From assembly GCF_900142205.1 (NCBI RefSeq), contig NZ_FRAA01000008.1:1-64000 (forward strand): a DNA stretch of 64,000 nt, in the 5' to 3' direction. Made by a program: the position numbers and the translations under genes. How positions within the stretch are numbered: position 1 is the first letter of the stretch; every line of letters begins with the position of its first letter. The DNA is from Reichenbachiella agariperforans (lineage in GTDB: Bacteria > Bacteroidota > Bacteroidia > Cytophagales > Cyclobacteriaceae). Of this stretch, positions 18,331-26,409 are shown piece by piece. The notes beneath the pieces are model-generated. The model saw nothing but the letters and a program-made list of their open reading frames with translations, ran no database searches and had not been told where the DNA came from.

Positions 18331-19845
18331 CTATATATTCTCCTCGTCTTCCTCAAACCCGGAAAACATACTTCCAATCAGGTCATCTATTCGCATCCCA
18401 TTGTCCAAAGTATGCTTGCTCAGGTAACTGTACTCAACCAATGCGAACAGCACAAATTCCATTAAGAAATAACGAAGAGACTCATCCTTGAGTCCTTTGA
18501 TCTGTTTTTTAACCAAATCACCGAGACCTGGCACTTTATCCAGTTCCTTTCGGTAGTTTTTTTCAGAGTAGTCATTCAGTACATCGATCACATTCTCCTC
18601 ACCAAACCACTCTGCAATCTTCTTGTACGGATCGACCTTCTCTCGACTCTTACGTACCTCATCTGGATCTTCAAAATAGTCGGTAAACAACGTACGGATG
18701 GCTTTGCCTATCAAGTTGTGCGCTACGATACCTGGACCTTCTTGTTCACCCTCATAAACCAGTTCTATCTTGCCCGTGATCGATGGGATCACACCAATAA
18801 AATCGGTAATCCGCACACTCCCTTCTTTCTCATTGTTGCGAAGCAAACGTCGCTCTATACTAGAGACCAAGTTTTCGTAAGACGATATCGTTAGTCGTGC
18901 TGACACACCACTGTTGACATCTACATATTCGCTCGTTCGCGCCTCTACTGCTATTTGCTCTATGAGCAGTTTCGCAATCTCATTGACCTGTACATGTTCT
19001 AGGTTAGCAGATTTGGCTTCTTGTTCTGTGATTTTCAAACCAGTATGTATGGATTTAGGGTAATGCGTGATGATCTGACTCCCTAATCGGTCTTTGAGCG
19101 GTGTCACAATACTCCCTCTATTGGTGTAGTCCTCAGGGTTAGCTGTGAACACAAACTGAATTTCTAAAGGAAGCCTTAGCTTAAAGCCTCTTATCTGAAT
19201 ATCTCCTTCTTGTAGAATATTAAATAATGCTACCTGTATTCGCGGTTGCAAATCAGGCAATTCGTTGATCACGAAAATACAGCGATGCGATCTAGGCACC
19301 AGACCATAGTGTATCACACGTTCGTCCGAGTAGGGCAACTTGAGTGCCGCTGCTTTGATAGGATCTACGTCGCCTATCAAATCCGCAATAGACACATCTG
19401 GCGTAGCGAGCTTCTCTGTGAAACGCTCATCTCGGTGCAACCATGACACAGGTGTACCATCTCCTTTTTCCTCGATCAACTGGTGGGCAAAACTGGACAA
19501 TGGACGCAAAGGATCATCATTGAGTTCGCTCCCCTCCACCACTGGCACATACTCATCGAGCAAGTTCACCATCAGACGAGCCATACGTGTTTTGGCTTGC
19601 CCTCTGAGTCCTAGCAGGTTGATATTATGCTTGGAAAGAATCGCTCGCTCCACATCAGGAATGACCGTGTCATCATACCCCAAAATCCCCTCAAACACAT
19701 TGACTTGATCCTTGATCGATTGTATCAGGTTCTCTCTCAACTCGTCTTTGATCGATCTCGCCTCATAACCACTCTTCTTTAACTCCCCTAAGGTCTTGAT
19801 TGCCAATTTCGAATCTTGATCAAGTTTTTCGTATGCTTTTACCAT
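18331..19845 (-). CDS. MoxR/magnesium chelatase-like AAA+ ATPase
   Basis: An AAA+ ATPase of 504 residues related to the chelatase ChlI/MoxR clade and to sigma-54 activators. The nucleotide site carries a Walker A-like GLRGQAKTRMARLMVNLL, and a Walker B region CIFVINELPDL in which Asn stands where the family usually has Asp, followed by ILQEGDIQIRGFKLRLPLEI. Sensor 1 is FVFTANPEDYTNRG, and the arginine-finger region PLKDRLGSQI follows. The start codon overlaps the stop of the upstream VWA-domain gene by 7 bp, so the pair is translationally coupled. MoxR-like ATPases with VWA partners act as chaperones that insert cofactors or remodel complexes; the client here is not evident. Confidence 0.8.
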   Translation of the reverse strand: MVKAYEKLDQDSKLAIKTLGELKKSGYEARSIKDELRENLIQSIKDQVNVFEGILGYDDTVIPDVERAILSKHNINLLGLRGQAKTRMARLMVNLLDEYVPVVEGSELNDDPLRPLSSFAHQLIEEKGDGTPVSWLHRDERFTEKLATPDVSIADLIGDVDPIKAAALKLPYSDERVIHYGLVPRSHRCIFVINELPDLQPRIQVALFNILQEGDIQIRGFKLRLPLEIQFVFTANPEDYTNRGSIVTPLKDRLGSQIITHYPKSIHTGLKITEQEAKSANLEHVQVNEIAKLLIEQIAVEARTSEYVDVNSGVSARLTISSYENLVSSIERRLLRNNEKEGSVRITDFIGVIPSITGKIELVYEGEQEGPGIVAHNLIGKAIRTLFTDYFEDPDEVRKSREKVDPYKKIAEWFGEENVIDVLNDYSEKNYRKELDKVPGLGDLVKKQIKGLKDESLRYFLMEFVLFALVEYSYLSKHTLDNGMRIDDLIGSMFSGFEEDEENI

Positions 19846-20942
19846 CTGTAGTTCTTCCTTCTATTTTTCTTAAAGTCTTCAAACACTATATGTCCCAATC
19901 CCTGCAAATCACTGTAATAGGCATTGCCATTATTTGCAGCAGTAAAGTCCCTCACAAACTCTTTGAGATATGGGTCGGACGCAATCATAAATGTAGTGAC
20001 AGGTATATTTAATTTGCGACAGCTCGCCGCTAAATTCAAGGTTTTATTGATAATCTTGGGATCCAACCCAAAACTGTTTTTGTAGTATTTAATCCCAACT
20101 TTCATACAGGTGGGCTTACCATCTGTAATCATGAAGATTTGCTTGTTTTGATTTTTACGCTTTCGCAAAATATCCATCGCTAGTTCGAGACCCGCTACGG
20201 TATTGGTATGATAAGGCCCTACGCTGAGGTATGGCAAATCCTTGATATCAATTCGCCAAGCATCGTTACCAAACACAATCACATCTAGTGTATCCTTCTT
20301 GTATTTTTTGAGGATCAACTCGGACAAGGCCATCGCAACTTTCTTGGCAGGCGTGATTCTATCCTCTCCATAGAGAATCATAGAGTGACTGATGTCAATC
20401 ATGAGTACGGTAGATGTCTGAGTTTTGTATTCGTTATCCACCACTTCCAAATCATCTTCTGTAAGCGTAAAGTCCGAAAAACCATGGTTAATCTGTGCAT
20501 TTCGAATGCTATCCGTCATCGCTATATTGTCAGGCGAATCCCCGAATTGAAACTCACGCATATCTACGCCTTTTTCATCTCCCTGACCATTGACGAAAGC
20601 CTGATGACTTCCCTGTCCTGATTTACGGAGTTTCCCAAAGATTTCTTCCAATGCACTCTTTCGAAAGTCACTCTCCGTTTTGGCAGTAATTTTCAATTTA
20701 CCTTCCCCAGGCTTATCATCTAGATAGCCTTTGTCCTTTAGTTCTTGGATAAAATCACCAATCCCATAATTCTCCGTCGAGACGTTGTATTGCTTATCTA
20801 AGTTAGTCAACCAGCTCAAAGCTTCATTTGGATCTCCCGAAGTAATGAGTAATAACTCTCTAAAGATATTCCACAAGCTATCAAAAGTGCTTTGGTTTTC
20901 CTTATCTGGCGGTATAAAATCCGTAAAACGGTATCCTTGCAT
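19839..20942 (-). CDS. VWA domain-containing protein, partner of the AAA+ ATPase
   Basis: A protein of 367 residues without a signal peptide, so cytoplasmic. The N-terminal 170 residues are of unknown fold and include a gly/gln patch (GKLRKSGQGSHQAF). The von Willebrand A domain (about 180-350) shows the metal-site motif D-x-S-x-S as VLMIDISHSM, the following YKKDTLDVIVFGNDA strand, and IFMITDGKPT with the second metal-site Asp. VWA proteins of this type bind a client and present it to a MoxR-like ATPase, which is encoded next and overlaps by 7 bp. The pair is common in Cytophagales as an adjacent unit. A specific function is not established from the sequence. Confidence 0.8.
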   Translation of the reverse strand: MQGYRFTDFIPPDKENQSTFDSLWNIFRELLLITSGDPNEALSWLTNLDKQYNVSTENYGIGDFIQELKDKGYLDDKPGEGKLKITAKTESDFRKSALEEIFGKLRKSGQGSHQAFVNGQGDEKGVDMREFQFGDSPDNIAMTDSIRNAQINHGFSDFTLTEDDLEVVDNEYKTQTSTVLMIDISHSMILYGEDRITPAKKVAMALSELILKKYKKDTLDVIVFGNDAWRIDIKDLPYLSVGPYHTNTVAGLELAMDILRKRKNQNKQIFMITDGKPTCMKVGIKYYKNSFGLDPKIINKTLNLAASCRKLNIPVTTFMIASDPYLKEFVRDFTAANNGNAYYSDLQGLGHIVFEDFKKNRRKNYRW

Positions 20943-21053
20943 ATATGTGAGTTAAACTGACCCTTTCAATAAAACTAATATTATTGTTTAGGGTTTTAGC
21001 ATTTATTGATTAATTTAAAAAAAACTTAAACTTTCCTTTTCAATCCCAACAAG

Positions 21054-21209
21054 ATGGCCGGAAGACGCCCCATATTTGCTTCACTAGTTCATGACCTGGT
21101 CATGTTCGTACGAGATCACACTTTCAAGATACTTTTAGAGCCGAAAGCGGGCAAACCCAAGAAGAAAACCGACAACATAGATGATCTAAAAAGAAACACG
21201 AATAAGTAA
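21054..21209 (+). CDS. Small basic hypothetical protein (51 aa)
   Basis: An open frame of 51 codons in an otherwise empty gap, starting MAGRRPIFASLVHDLVMFVR and ending in a lysine-rich tail (KPKKKTDNIDDL then RNTNK). No family is recognised. It has one short semi-hydrophobic stretch (FASLVHDLVMF) and no signal peptide. It ends 6 bp before a strong two-way terminator, where a gene end is expected, and the divergent VWA gene leaves room for a promoter on its 5' side. These are the reasons to call it; coding evidence is otherwise limited by its size. Confidence 0.45.
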   Translation: MAGRRPIFASLVHDLVMFVRDHTFKILLEPKAGKPKKKTDNIDDLKRNTNK

Positions 21210-21214
21210 CTAAT

Positions 21215-21259
21215 CAAAGAAAAGCCCGCATGTATCAGATATATGCGGGCTTTTCTTTG
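21215..21259. terminator. Bidirectional intrinsic terminator
   Basis: CAAAGAAAAGCCCGCAT and its complement form a 17-bp perfect stem with an 11-nt loop, with A and T tracts on the two sides. It lies between the convergent 51-aa ORF (stop at 21209) and the hydroxylase gene (stop at 21272) and can end both. Confidence 0.88.
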
Positions 21260-21271
21260 GTGTAGATTTTT

Positions 21272-21877
21272 TTATTTCTGTTGCTCTGGCATAGTACCAA
21301 AAATAATATCCCAAAGCGGTGTACTCACACCAAATGCTCTATGCGGCTGCTTGTAGTGATGTATCCCATGATGCACCCACCAAATTTTAAAGGCATTCTT
21401 AGGGGGCTGAAAAGCATGAACCATATAATGTACCCAGAGATAAGAAGCATACCCCATCAATATCCCTGGCAAAAAGGCATAAACGAAATCGCCCATTGCA
21501 AAACGAAATACAAAAAACAATATCGCTGAGAGTGCTAGGCTCACAGGAACAGGCATAGCTAGCCTATCTTTGTCTCTTGGAAAATCATGATGCACGCCAT
21601 GTGCTGTATAGACAAATTTCTTACGAGCGGGGGTCGTCTCAGGCATGTGAAATACGAATCGATGCATGATATACTCTACCAGACTATAGAGCAATAAGCC
21701 TCCCAAAAACCAAACCAATACCTGTAGTCCCCCTATTCCTTTGGCGACCACTGCTTGATAAAGCAAATAAGTAGAAACTGCAGAAAACGCGACAAGAGGC
21801 GCTGCGATGTGTGTTCGGGTTAGTTTCTCAAGAACAGGATTTTTAAAAATCCTTCCACTCCCAGAAGTTTTAGGCAT
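21272..21877 (-). CDS. Fatty acid hydroxylase / sterol desaturase family membrane protein
   Basis: A di-iron membrane hydroxylase of 201 residues with about four hydrophobic segments. The iron-binding histidine clusters are spread as in the family: VEYIMHRFVFH, HGVHHDFPRDKDR, WVHYMVHAFQ, and WWVHHGIHHYKQPHRAFGVS near the C-terminus. The pattern and length resemble fatty acid 2-hydroxylases and carotenoid hydroxylases of the same superfamily. In Cytophagales such enzymes make 2-hydroxylated or sphingolipid-like chains linked with gliding, but no lipid gene lies nearby to support this. The substrate is therefore left open. It shares a terminator with the convergent small ORF. Confidence 0.82.
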   Translation of the reverse strand: MPKTSGSGRIFKNPVLEKLTRTHIAAPLVAFSAVSTYLLYQAVVAKGIGGLQVLVWFLGGLLLYSLVEYIMHRFVFHMPETTPARKKFVYTAHGVHHDFPRDKDRLAMPVPVSLALSAILFFVFRFAMGDFVYAFLPGILMGYASYLWVHYMVHAFQPPKNAFKIWWVHHGIHHYKQPHRAFGVSTPLWDIIFGTMPEQQK

Positions 21878-21958
21878 TTCGGTGAATTATTGTTGTGTTG
21901 ATCAAATATATGAGCAAATACGAAATTAATCCAAACTAGTTTTTCCTTTTCGCTCAAA

Positions 21959-23104
21959 TTAAGATACTACAACCTGCTTATAATCTTTAACTGTCTGAAT
22001 ATAAAACTCTTCATACATCGGAAGTATGTTTTTAAGATCAAAAACTTTGGCTCTAGCCAAGGCTCTTTGCTTAAAACCGGGAAGGTTCGCATCGTCTAGG
22101 ATTTTTAGTGCCGCTTCGGCCATGGCATCTACATCTCCAACTTTACAGATATACCCAGAATCGCCATCTTTGTTGAGTTCGGGCAACCCTCCAGCATCTG
22201 TACTGACCAGAGGCACCTCACACGCCATCGCCTCTAACGCTGCGAGTCCAAAGCTCTCCTTCTCGGAGGTCATCAGAAACAAGTCACTGACACTCAGCAC
22301 TTCTTCCACTGCCTCTAGCTTACCCAGAAAACGCACATCATCACCCTGGCACACCGTATCTCGTGCCAATGCCTCAATATGAGTACGCTCAGGACCATCT
22401 CCCACCAATAGCAACTTAGCAGGTATCTTTTCACGAATTTTGCAAAAAACCTTAATTACATCTTCGACACGTTTAACCTTTCTAAAGTTGGACGTGTGTA
22501 CGATGAGCTTTTCATCATTCTGGCAGATCGCTTTTTTGAAATGATCCTTCTTCTGTTTTTTAAATCGTTTGAGGTCTATAAAGTTAGGTATCACTTTGAT
22601 ATCCTTTTGGATGTTGAAATGCTCCAATGTATCCCGCCTTAAGTCATCGGAGACCGAAGTGATACCATTGGACTGGTTGATAGAGAAAGTTACTACTGGA
22701 GCCAAAGATGCATCCTTGCCCACGATGGTAATATCTGTACCATGCAAAGTGGTAATGAACGGAATATCGTACCCCTCAGTTTTTAAAATCTCTCGTGCCA
22801 TAAAGGCCGCCGAAGCGTGTGGCACTGCATAATGTACATGAAATAAATCAAGCTTTTCGTGCTTGGCTACATCCACCATCTTGCTTGCTAATGCAATCTC
22901 GTATGGCGGGTATTGAAACAAGGGGTAAGGTTTAATATCTACTTCGTGATAGAACAGATTCTCATTGAAGAAATCTAATCGAGTGGGCTGTGAATAAGTG
23001 ATAAAATGAACCTTATGACCTTCTTGCGCCAGCGCCTTCCCTAATTCAGTTGCTACCACACCCGATCCACCGTAGGTTGGGTAACAGACTATTCCAATTT
23101 TCAT
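21959..23104 (-). CDS. bshA: N-acetyl-alpha-D-glucosaminyl L-malate synthase BshA
   Basis: A GT4-family glycosyltransferase of 381 residues that joins N-acetylglucosamine to L-malate, the first step of bacillithiol synthesis. The start at 23104 is set by the conserved MKIGIVCYPTYGGSGVVATE; a longer frame reads non-conserved sequence to 23167. Other family features are HYAVPHASAAFMAREIL, FITTLHGTDITIVGKDAS, the acceptor-side NFIDLKRFKK, and the donor-binding SEKESFGLAALEAMACEVPL with its E-x7-E motif. Its presence implies that this organism uses bacillithiol as its low-molecular-weight thiol, as many Bacteroidota do. No bshB or bshC is visible in the window. The GH3-like/beta-lactamase gene lies 71 bp upstream on the same strand. 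Confidence 0.93.
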   Translation of the reverse strand: MKIGIVCYPTYGGSGVVATELGKALAQEGHKVHFITYSQPTRLDFFNENLFYHEVDIKPYPLFQYPPYEIALASKMVDVAKHEKLDLFHVHYAVPHASAAFMAREILKTEGYDIPFITTLHGTDITIVGKDASLAPVVTFSINQSNGITSVSDDLRRDTLEHFNIQKDIKVIPNFIDLKRFKKQKKDHFKKAICQNDEKLIVHTSNFRKVKRVEDVIKVFCKIREKIPAKLLLVGDGPERTHIEALARDTVCQGDDVRFLGKLEAVEEVLSVSDLFLMTSEKESFGLAALEAMACEVPLVSTDAGGLPELNKDGDSGYICKVGDVDAMAEAALKILDDANLPGFKQRALARAKVFDLKNILPMYEEFYIQTVKDYKQVVVS

Positions 23105-23175
23105 AAATTTATATTTTGTCCCGTACGTGATGTATCGTCCTCCACGGTCTGCGATATTAAGCACCAAAAATGCTT

Positions 23176-25875
23176 CTACATCTGATGATTCACAACCTTC
23201 TGTCCTGATAATATCGACTCATACATCAAATCGTGAATCTTAGTACGTGTATTACTCTTGATGAGTTTGTAATTATTAGGGTCGGGATAGACACGGTTGG
23301 ACAAAAACACATAGACTAGGTCGTTTTCAGGATCAGCCCAAACCAATGTACCTGTAAACCCTGAGTGCCCAAATGATCGTTCAGAGGCATATTTAGAGGT
23401 GTTTCCTACTGCCTGACGTGGCTTATCCCATCCTAAGGCTCTACTATATTTAGGATCCGTTTTTTCTGTAAATAATTGTACCAAAGCTGGATCAAAATAC
23501 TGTTTACCTCCATAGTAACCTCCTTGCATCATCATTTGCATGTACTTCGCTAGGTCATTGCTATTGGAGAACAAGCCCGCATGACCACTCACACCTCCAA
23601 GCAAGGCAGCATTGCGATCATGTACTTGACCTCTCAGTAGGTCATGACGAAACGAATCATCCTGTTCGGTCGGTGCGATTTGATCTGCCGAAAAATAGCG
23701 CAAAGGATTGTAAGAAGTGTGGTCCATAGAGAGCGGGTTATAGAATAGGCTATCCACCAATCTATCGAACCCCATTTTCTCTCGCTCCTCCACGGCATCT
23801 TTCATTATCATGAAACCCAGATCACTATATAGATAGCGGTACGTGTTGTCTGGATTTTTCAGGCTATTGTAGGTCGAGCTACCGATCCATGTAGAGATAG
23901 AATCCTCCCAATTAACCGACATGTATTCATATTTCTTTCTTTTGATCTCCTTTTTGTAATAGAACGCAGCACTGTCGATCAAGAATTCGGAATTCTTCCA
24001 AAACGGTAGATAAGAACGTAAGCCTGATTGATGCGTCAGCATATCCGAGACGATCAAATCGGACTTATCCGTTTCGCTAAACCTCGCAGAGAAATCCCCC
24101 AACCGACCATTTAAATCCAAATGCCCCTGTGCCACCTCTTGCATGATCATCGGCACAGTAGCTGCCGTCTTGGTGATCGAGGCTATATCGTAGATATGAT
24201 CCCATGCTACTGGCACCAAGCTGTCATACGTCAAATAACCAAAAGACTTTTGATAAACAACAGCACCATCTTTGACCATCATGATTTGACACCCCGGAAA
24301 CATCTGATCTTTGATTCCTTCCGCTACAATACTATCGATTTGATCAAGCTTTCTCACGTCAATCCCCAACAGTACCGGATCCATGTACTGCAACCTGCCC
24401 AAAGACTTTTTAGATACTCCCATCCTTTCTGATGTGCTACCCAAATAAGCAGGCAAAGTTCCCGAAACATCCACAGCACCAAAAGCCACCTGCACCATGA
24501 GTTCCATGCTTTGACTGTCATGTTCAGGCGTCCACAGCAAGGTTTCTAACCCCATGAGATACCGCAGATTTGACCAATGGCCCTGATAGATCACTCCAAT
24601 CTGGTAAGTGTCCGCTAGTGACTCTATCAGCGATACATAATACTGGATCTCACTAACCCGAAAAACACTCGATAAGTCTACAATCACATGACTATGCAGA
24701 GGGATATTAACCTCCGCACTATCTGGACAATACGCCGACAACTCATCTAACGAATAGTGCTGGCCTGACTTGTACAAATCCATCGTGTGCCCCATCACTG
24801 ACTGGTGTTCATGGGATGAGAAAGAATAAACCGGATACCCCATGAGGTTCTGTATCGGGAAGTAGCCTACTTCGTCTTTGATCAGGGTGATAGCCTTGGA
24901 TTTAAAAGCATAGATCATGCGATCAGAGAACCGTTCTGTAGTGGGGTATATCGTATTGGGTTTTAATTGAATGGAATGCCAATGCTGGTAGTACTTTTTA
25001 ACCGCAGTTTTAAAATAACTCTTCTTCGCCACCTCACTGTGCAACAATTGCTCGACTAGGTATGGGCTACCATTGTTCACGGTCGACCAGAGTACATCGA
25101 CTCCTCTATTCCATTGGTTCTTTTTATGATCCTCCAGGCTTTTTCGGTCTAGCGACTCGATGACCAGCCCCTCAAACTTCGTTTGCTTCCTAAACGCTCG
25201 GCTCGGCTTTTTCTTGGTCAAGACATGATCTGCCACAGCACCAGACTCTAACCAAAGTACATTTTCCCAATTTATCTGTTCCCGGTACTTGGAAACAAAA
25301 GCTCTCGTGCCATTGCCAAACGACAAACTCACTCCACTATCCTTCAAAACAGACCAATACAACAATGTCTTTTGTACATCCAAATCATCAAAATAGACTG
25401 GCAATTGATCATAGTGCAATACATCTACCCCCATGTCTTGGAGCGTGGCAGCATTAGCCTCTGCCAGCTGACGAACCAAATCAAGGTCTGTCAAACAAGA
25501 TACGATTTCATCCTCAGGCATCTCTCCCAGTCCATCAAAGGGAAGTTCGAATACACCACTCGCTTTGGCTGCTACGAGTGTAGCGACCACTGCCTCTCTT
25601 TCCAAAACCTGTATCCATTTTTTGACTTGCGCTCTATCACCGTCACTGATGTAGATAGCACCTATTCCATAGTTCAGGGCCAGGTTCATGACCACAGAAC
25701 GATCATGCGCATCCTCGAACCTTGGTAGGTTCATATAGACTACTGGCAGTGCTGATTTGGTCTTGTTCCACGTCACATACAAGGAATCCCTGTCCGCAGA
25801 TGTCCCTACCTCTGCGGCGTATCCCCATATACTGAGACCTAAAAAAAGAAAAACGATCAGACCAACCTGCTTCAT
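23176..25875 (-). CDS. GH3-like N-terminal domain fused to a serine beta-lactamase-fold hydrolase
   Basis: A secreted protein of 899 residues. The start at 25875 opens into a signal peptide (MKQVGLIVFLFLGLSIWGYA). Residues 30 to about 500 follow the fold order of a NagZ-like GH3 domain (VVYMNLPRFEDA, NYGIGAIYISDGD, then an ALxxMGVD-like strand), but the catalytic KHFPGHG segment and nucleophile region of GH3 beta-N-acetylglucosaminidases cannot be found. The C-terminal third is a class C beta-lactamase/DD-peptidase fold: nucleophile S566 in IASITKTAAT (SxxK), tyrosine motif LYSDLGFM, and HSGFTGT as the third motif. Fusions of GH3 with this domain are common in Bacteroidota and act in cell-wall recycling. 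Here the glycosidase half looks inactive, while the serine hydrolase half keeps its motifs. Confidence 0.78.
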   Translation of the reverse strand: MKQVGLIVFLFLGLSIWGYAAEVGTSADRDSLYVTWNKTKSALPVVYMNLPRFEDAHDRSVVMNLALNYGIGAIYISDGDRAQVKKWIQVLEREAVVATLVAAKASGVFELPFDGLGEMPEDEIVSCLTDLDLVRQLAEANAATLQDMGVDVLHYDQLPVYFDDLDVQKTLLYWSVLKDSGVSLSFGNGTRAFVSKYREQINWENVLWLESGAVADHVLTKKKPSRAFRKQTKFEGLVIESLDRKSLEDHKKNQWNRGVDVLWSTVNNGSPYLVEQLLHSEVAKKSYFKTAVKKYYQHWHSIQLKPNTIYPTTERFSDRMIYAFKSKAITLIKDEVGYFPIQNLMGYPVYSFSSHEHQSVMGHTMDLYKSGQHYSLDELSAYCPDSAEVNIPLHSHVIVDLSSVFRVSEIQYYVSLIESLADTYQIGVIYQGHWSNLRYLMGLETLLWTPEHDSQSMELMVQVAFGAVDVSGTLPAYLGSTSERMGVSKKSLGRLQYMDPVLLGIDVRKLDQIDSIVAEGIKDQMFPGCQIMMVKDGAVVYQKSFGYLTYDSLVPVAWDHIYDIASITKTAATVPMIMQEVAQGHLDLNGRLGDFSARFSETDKSDLIVSDMLTHQSGLRSYLPFWKNSEFLIDSAAFYYKKEIKRKKYEYMSVNWEDSISTWIGSSTYNSLKNPDNTYRYLYSDLGFMIMKDAVEEREKMGFDRLVDSLFYNPLSMDHTSYNPLRYFSADQIAPTEQDDSFRHDLLRGQVHDRNAALLGGVSGHAGLFSNSNDLAKYMQMMMQGGYYGGKQYFDPALVQLFTEKTDPKYSRALGWDKPRQAVGNTSKYASERSFGHSGFTGTLVWADPENDLVYVFLSNRVYPDPNNYKLIKSNTRTKIHDLMYESILSGQKVVNHQM

Positions 25876-26049
25876 GTATCGACGTAATAAATTATATTCT
25901 AAGTAACTTTGCTCTGGTAAGCGCAAGAACCTAAGAGAGGTGGGTTGTGGACAACAAATTGAATTTTTGTTTAAATAACAATCTATCATAAATTAGAGAA
26001 TAACATAAACAATGCCACATATTTTTAACGACGAATACCTCAATTCACT

Positions 26050-26409
26050 ATGAAAATACCGTCATTCATCAAAACCTCCAGATACAGTCGATTTCACATC
26101 GAGCCTAGATATTATGACCCGATCAAGGAAGAAATAGAAGGCAAGATGAAAGCGGCACGTGAGCGACTCAACCGACAAGGAGAAGAGGGCTCATCTATCG
26201 AGTATCAATCAAGTATATCGGCCGCTTTCGGCAAGCGAGAACGTCGGTCTGGTCAGACCTCTATCGTCCAACTCGGACTGGCGATGGCCATATTTGCACT
26301 CGTGGTTGGCTGGTTGTTTTTTGGCAATGATGTATTCTATGTTTTCCTACTACTCTCCCCATTATATTTCTATTTTCGCCTTAGAAAACGAAAAGCGCCT
26401 AGAGATTAA
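26050..26409 (+). CDS. Small membrane protein upstream of mutL
   Basis: A protein of 119 residues with a basic, charged N-terminal half (RYYDPIKEEIEGKMKAARER) and two hydrophobic helices at the end (about 72-92 and 95-110), followed by a basic tail RLRKRKAPRD. No enzymatic motif is visible and the family is not one I can name with certainty; similar two-helix proteins often precede mutL in Cytophagales. Its TAA stop overlaps the mutL ATG in TAATG, so the two are translationally coupled. It probably belongs to the same operon as mutL and the two rhomboid genes. Confidence 0.75.
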   Translation: MKIPSFIKTSRYSRFHIEPRYYDPIKEEIEGKMKAARERLNRQGEEGSSIEYQSSISAAFGKRERRSGQTSIVQLGLAMAIFALVVGWLFFGNDVFYVFLLLSPLYFYFRLRKRKAPRD

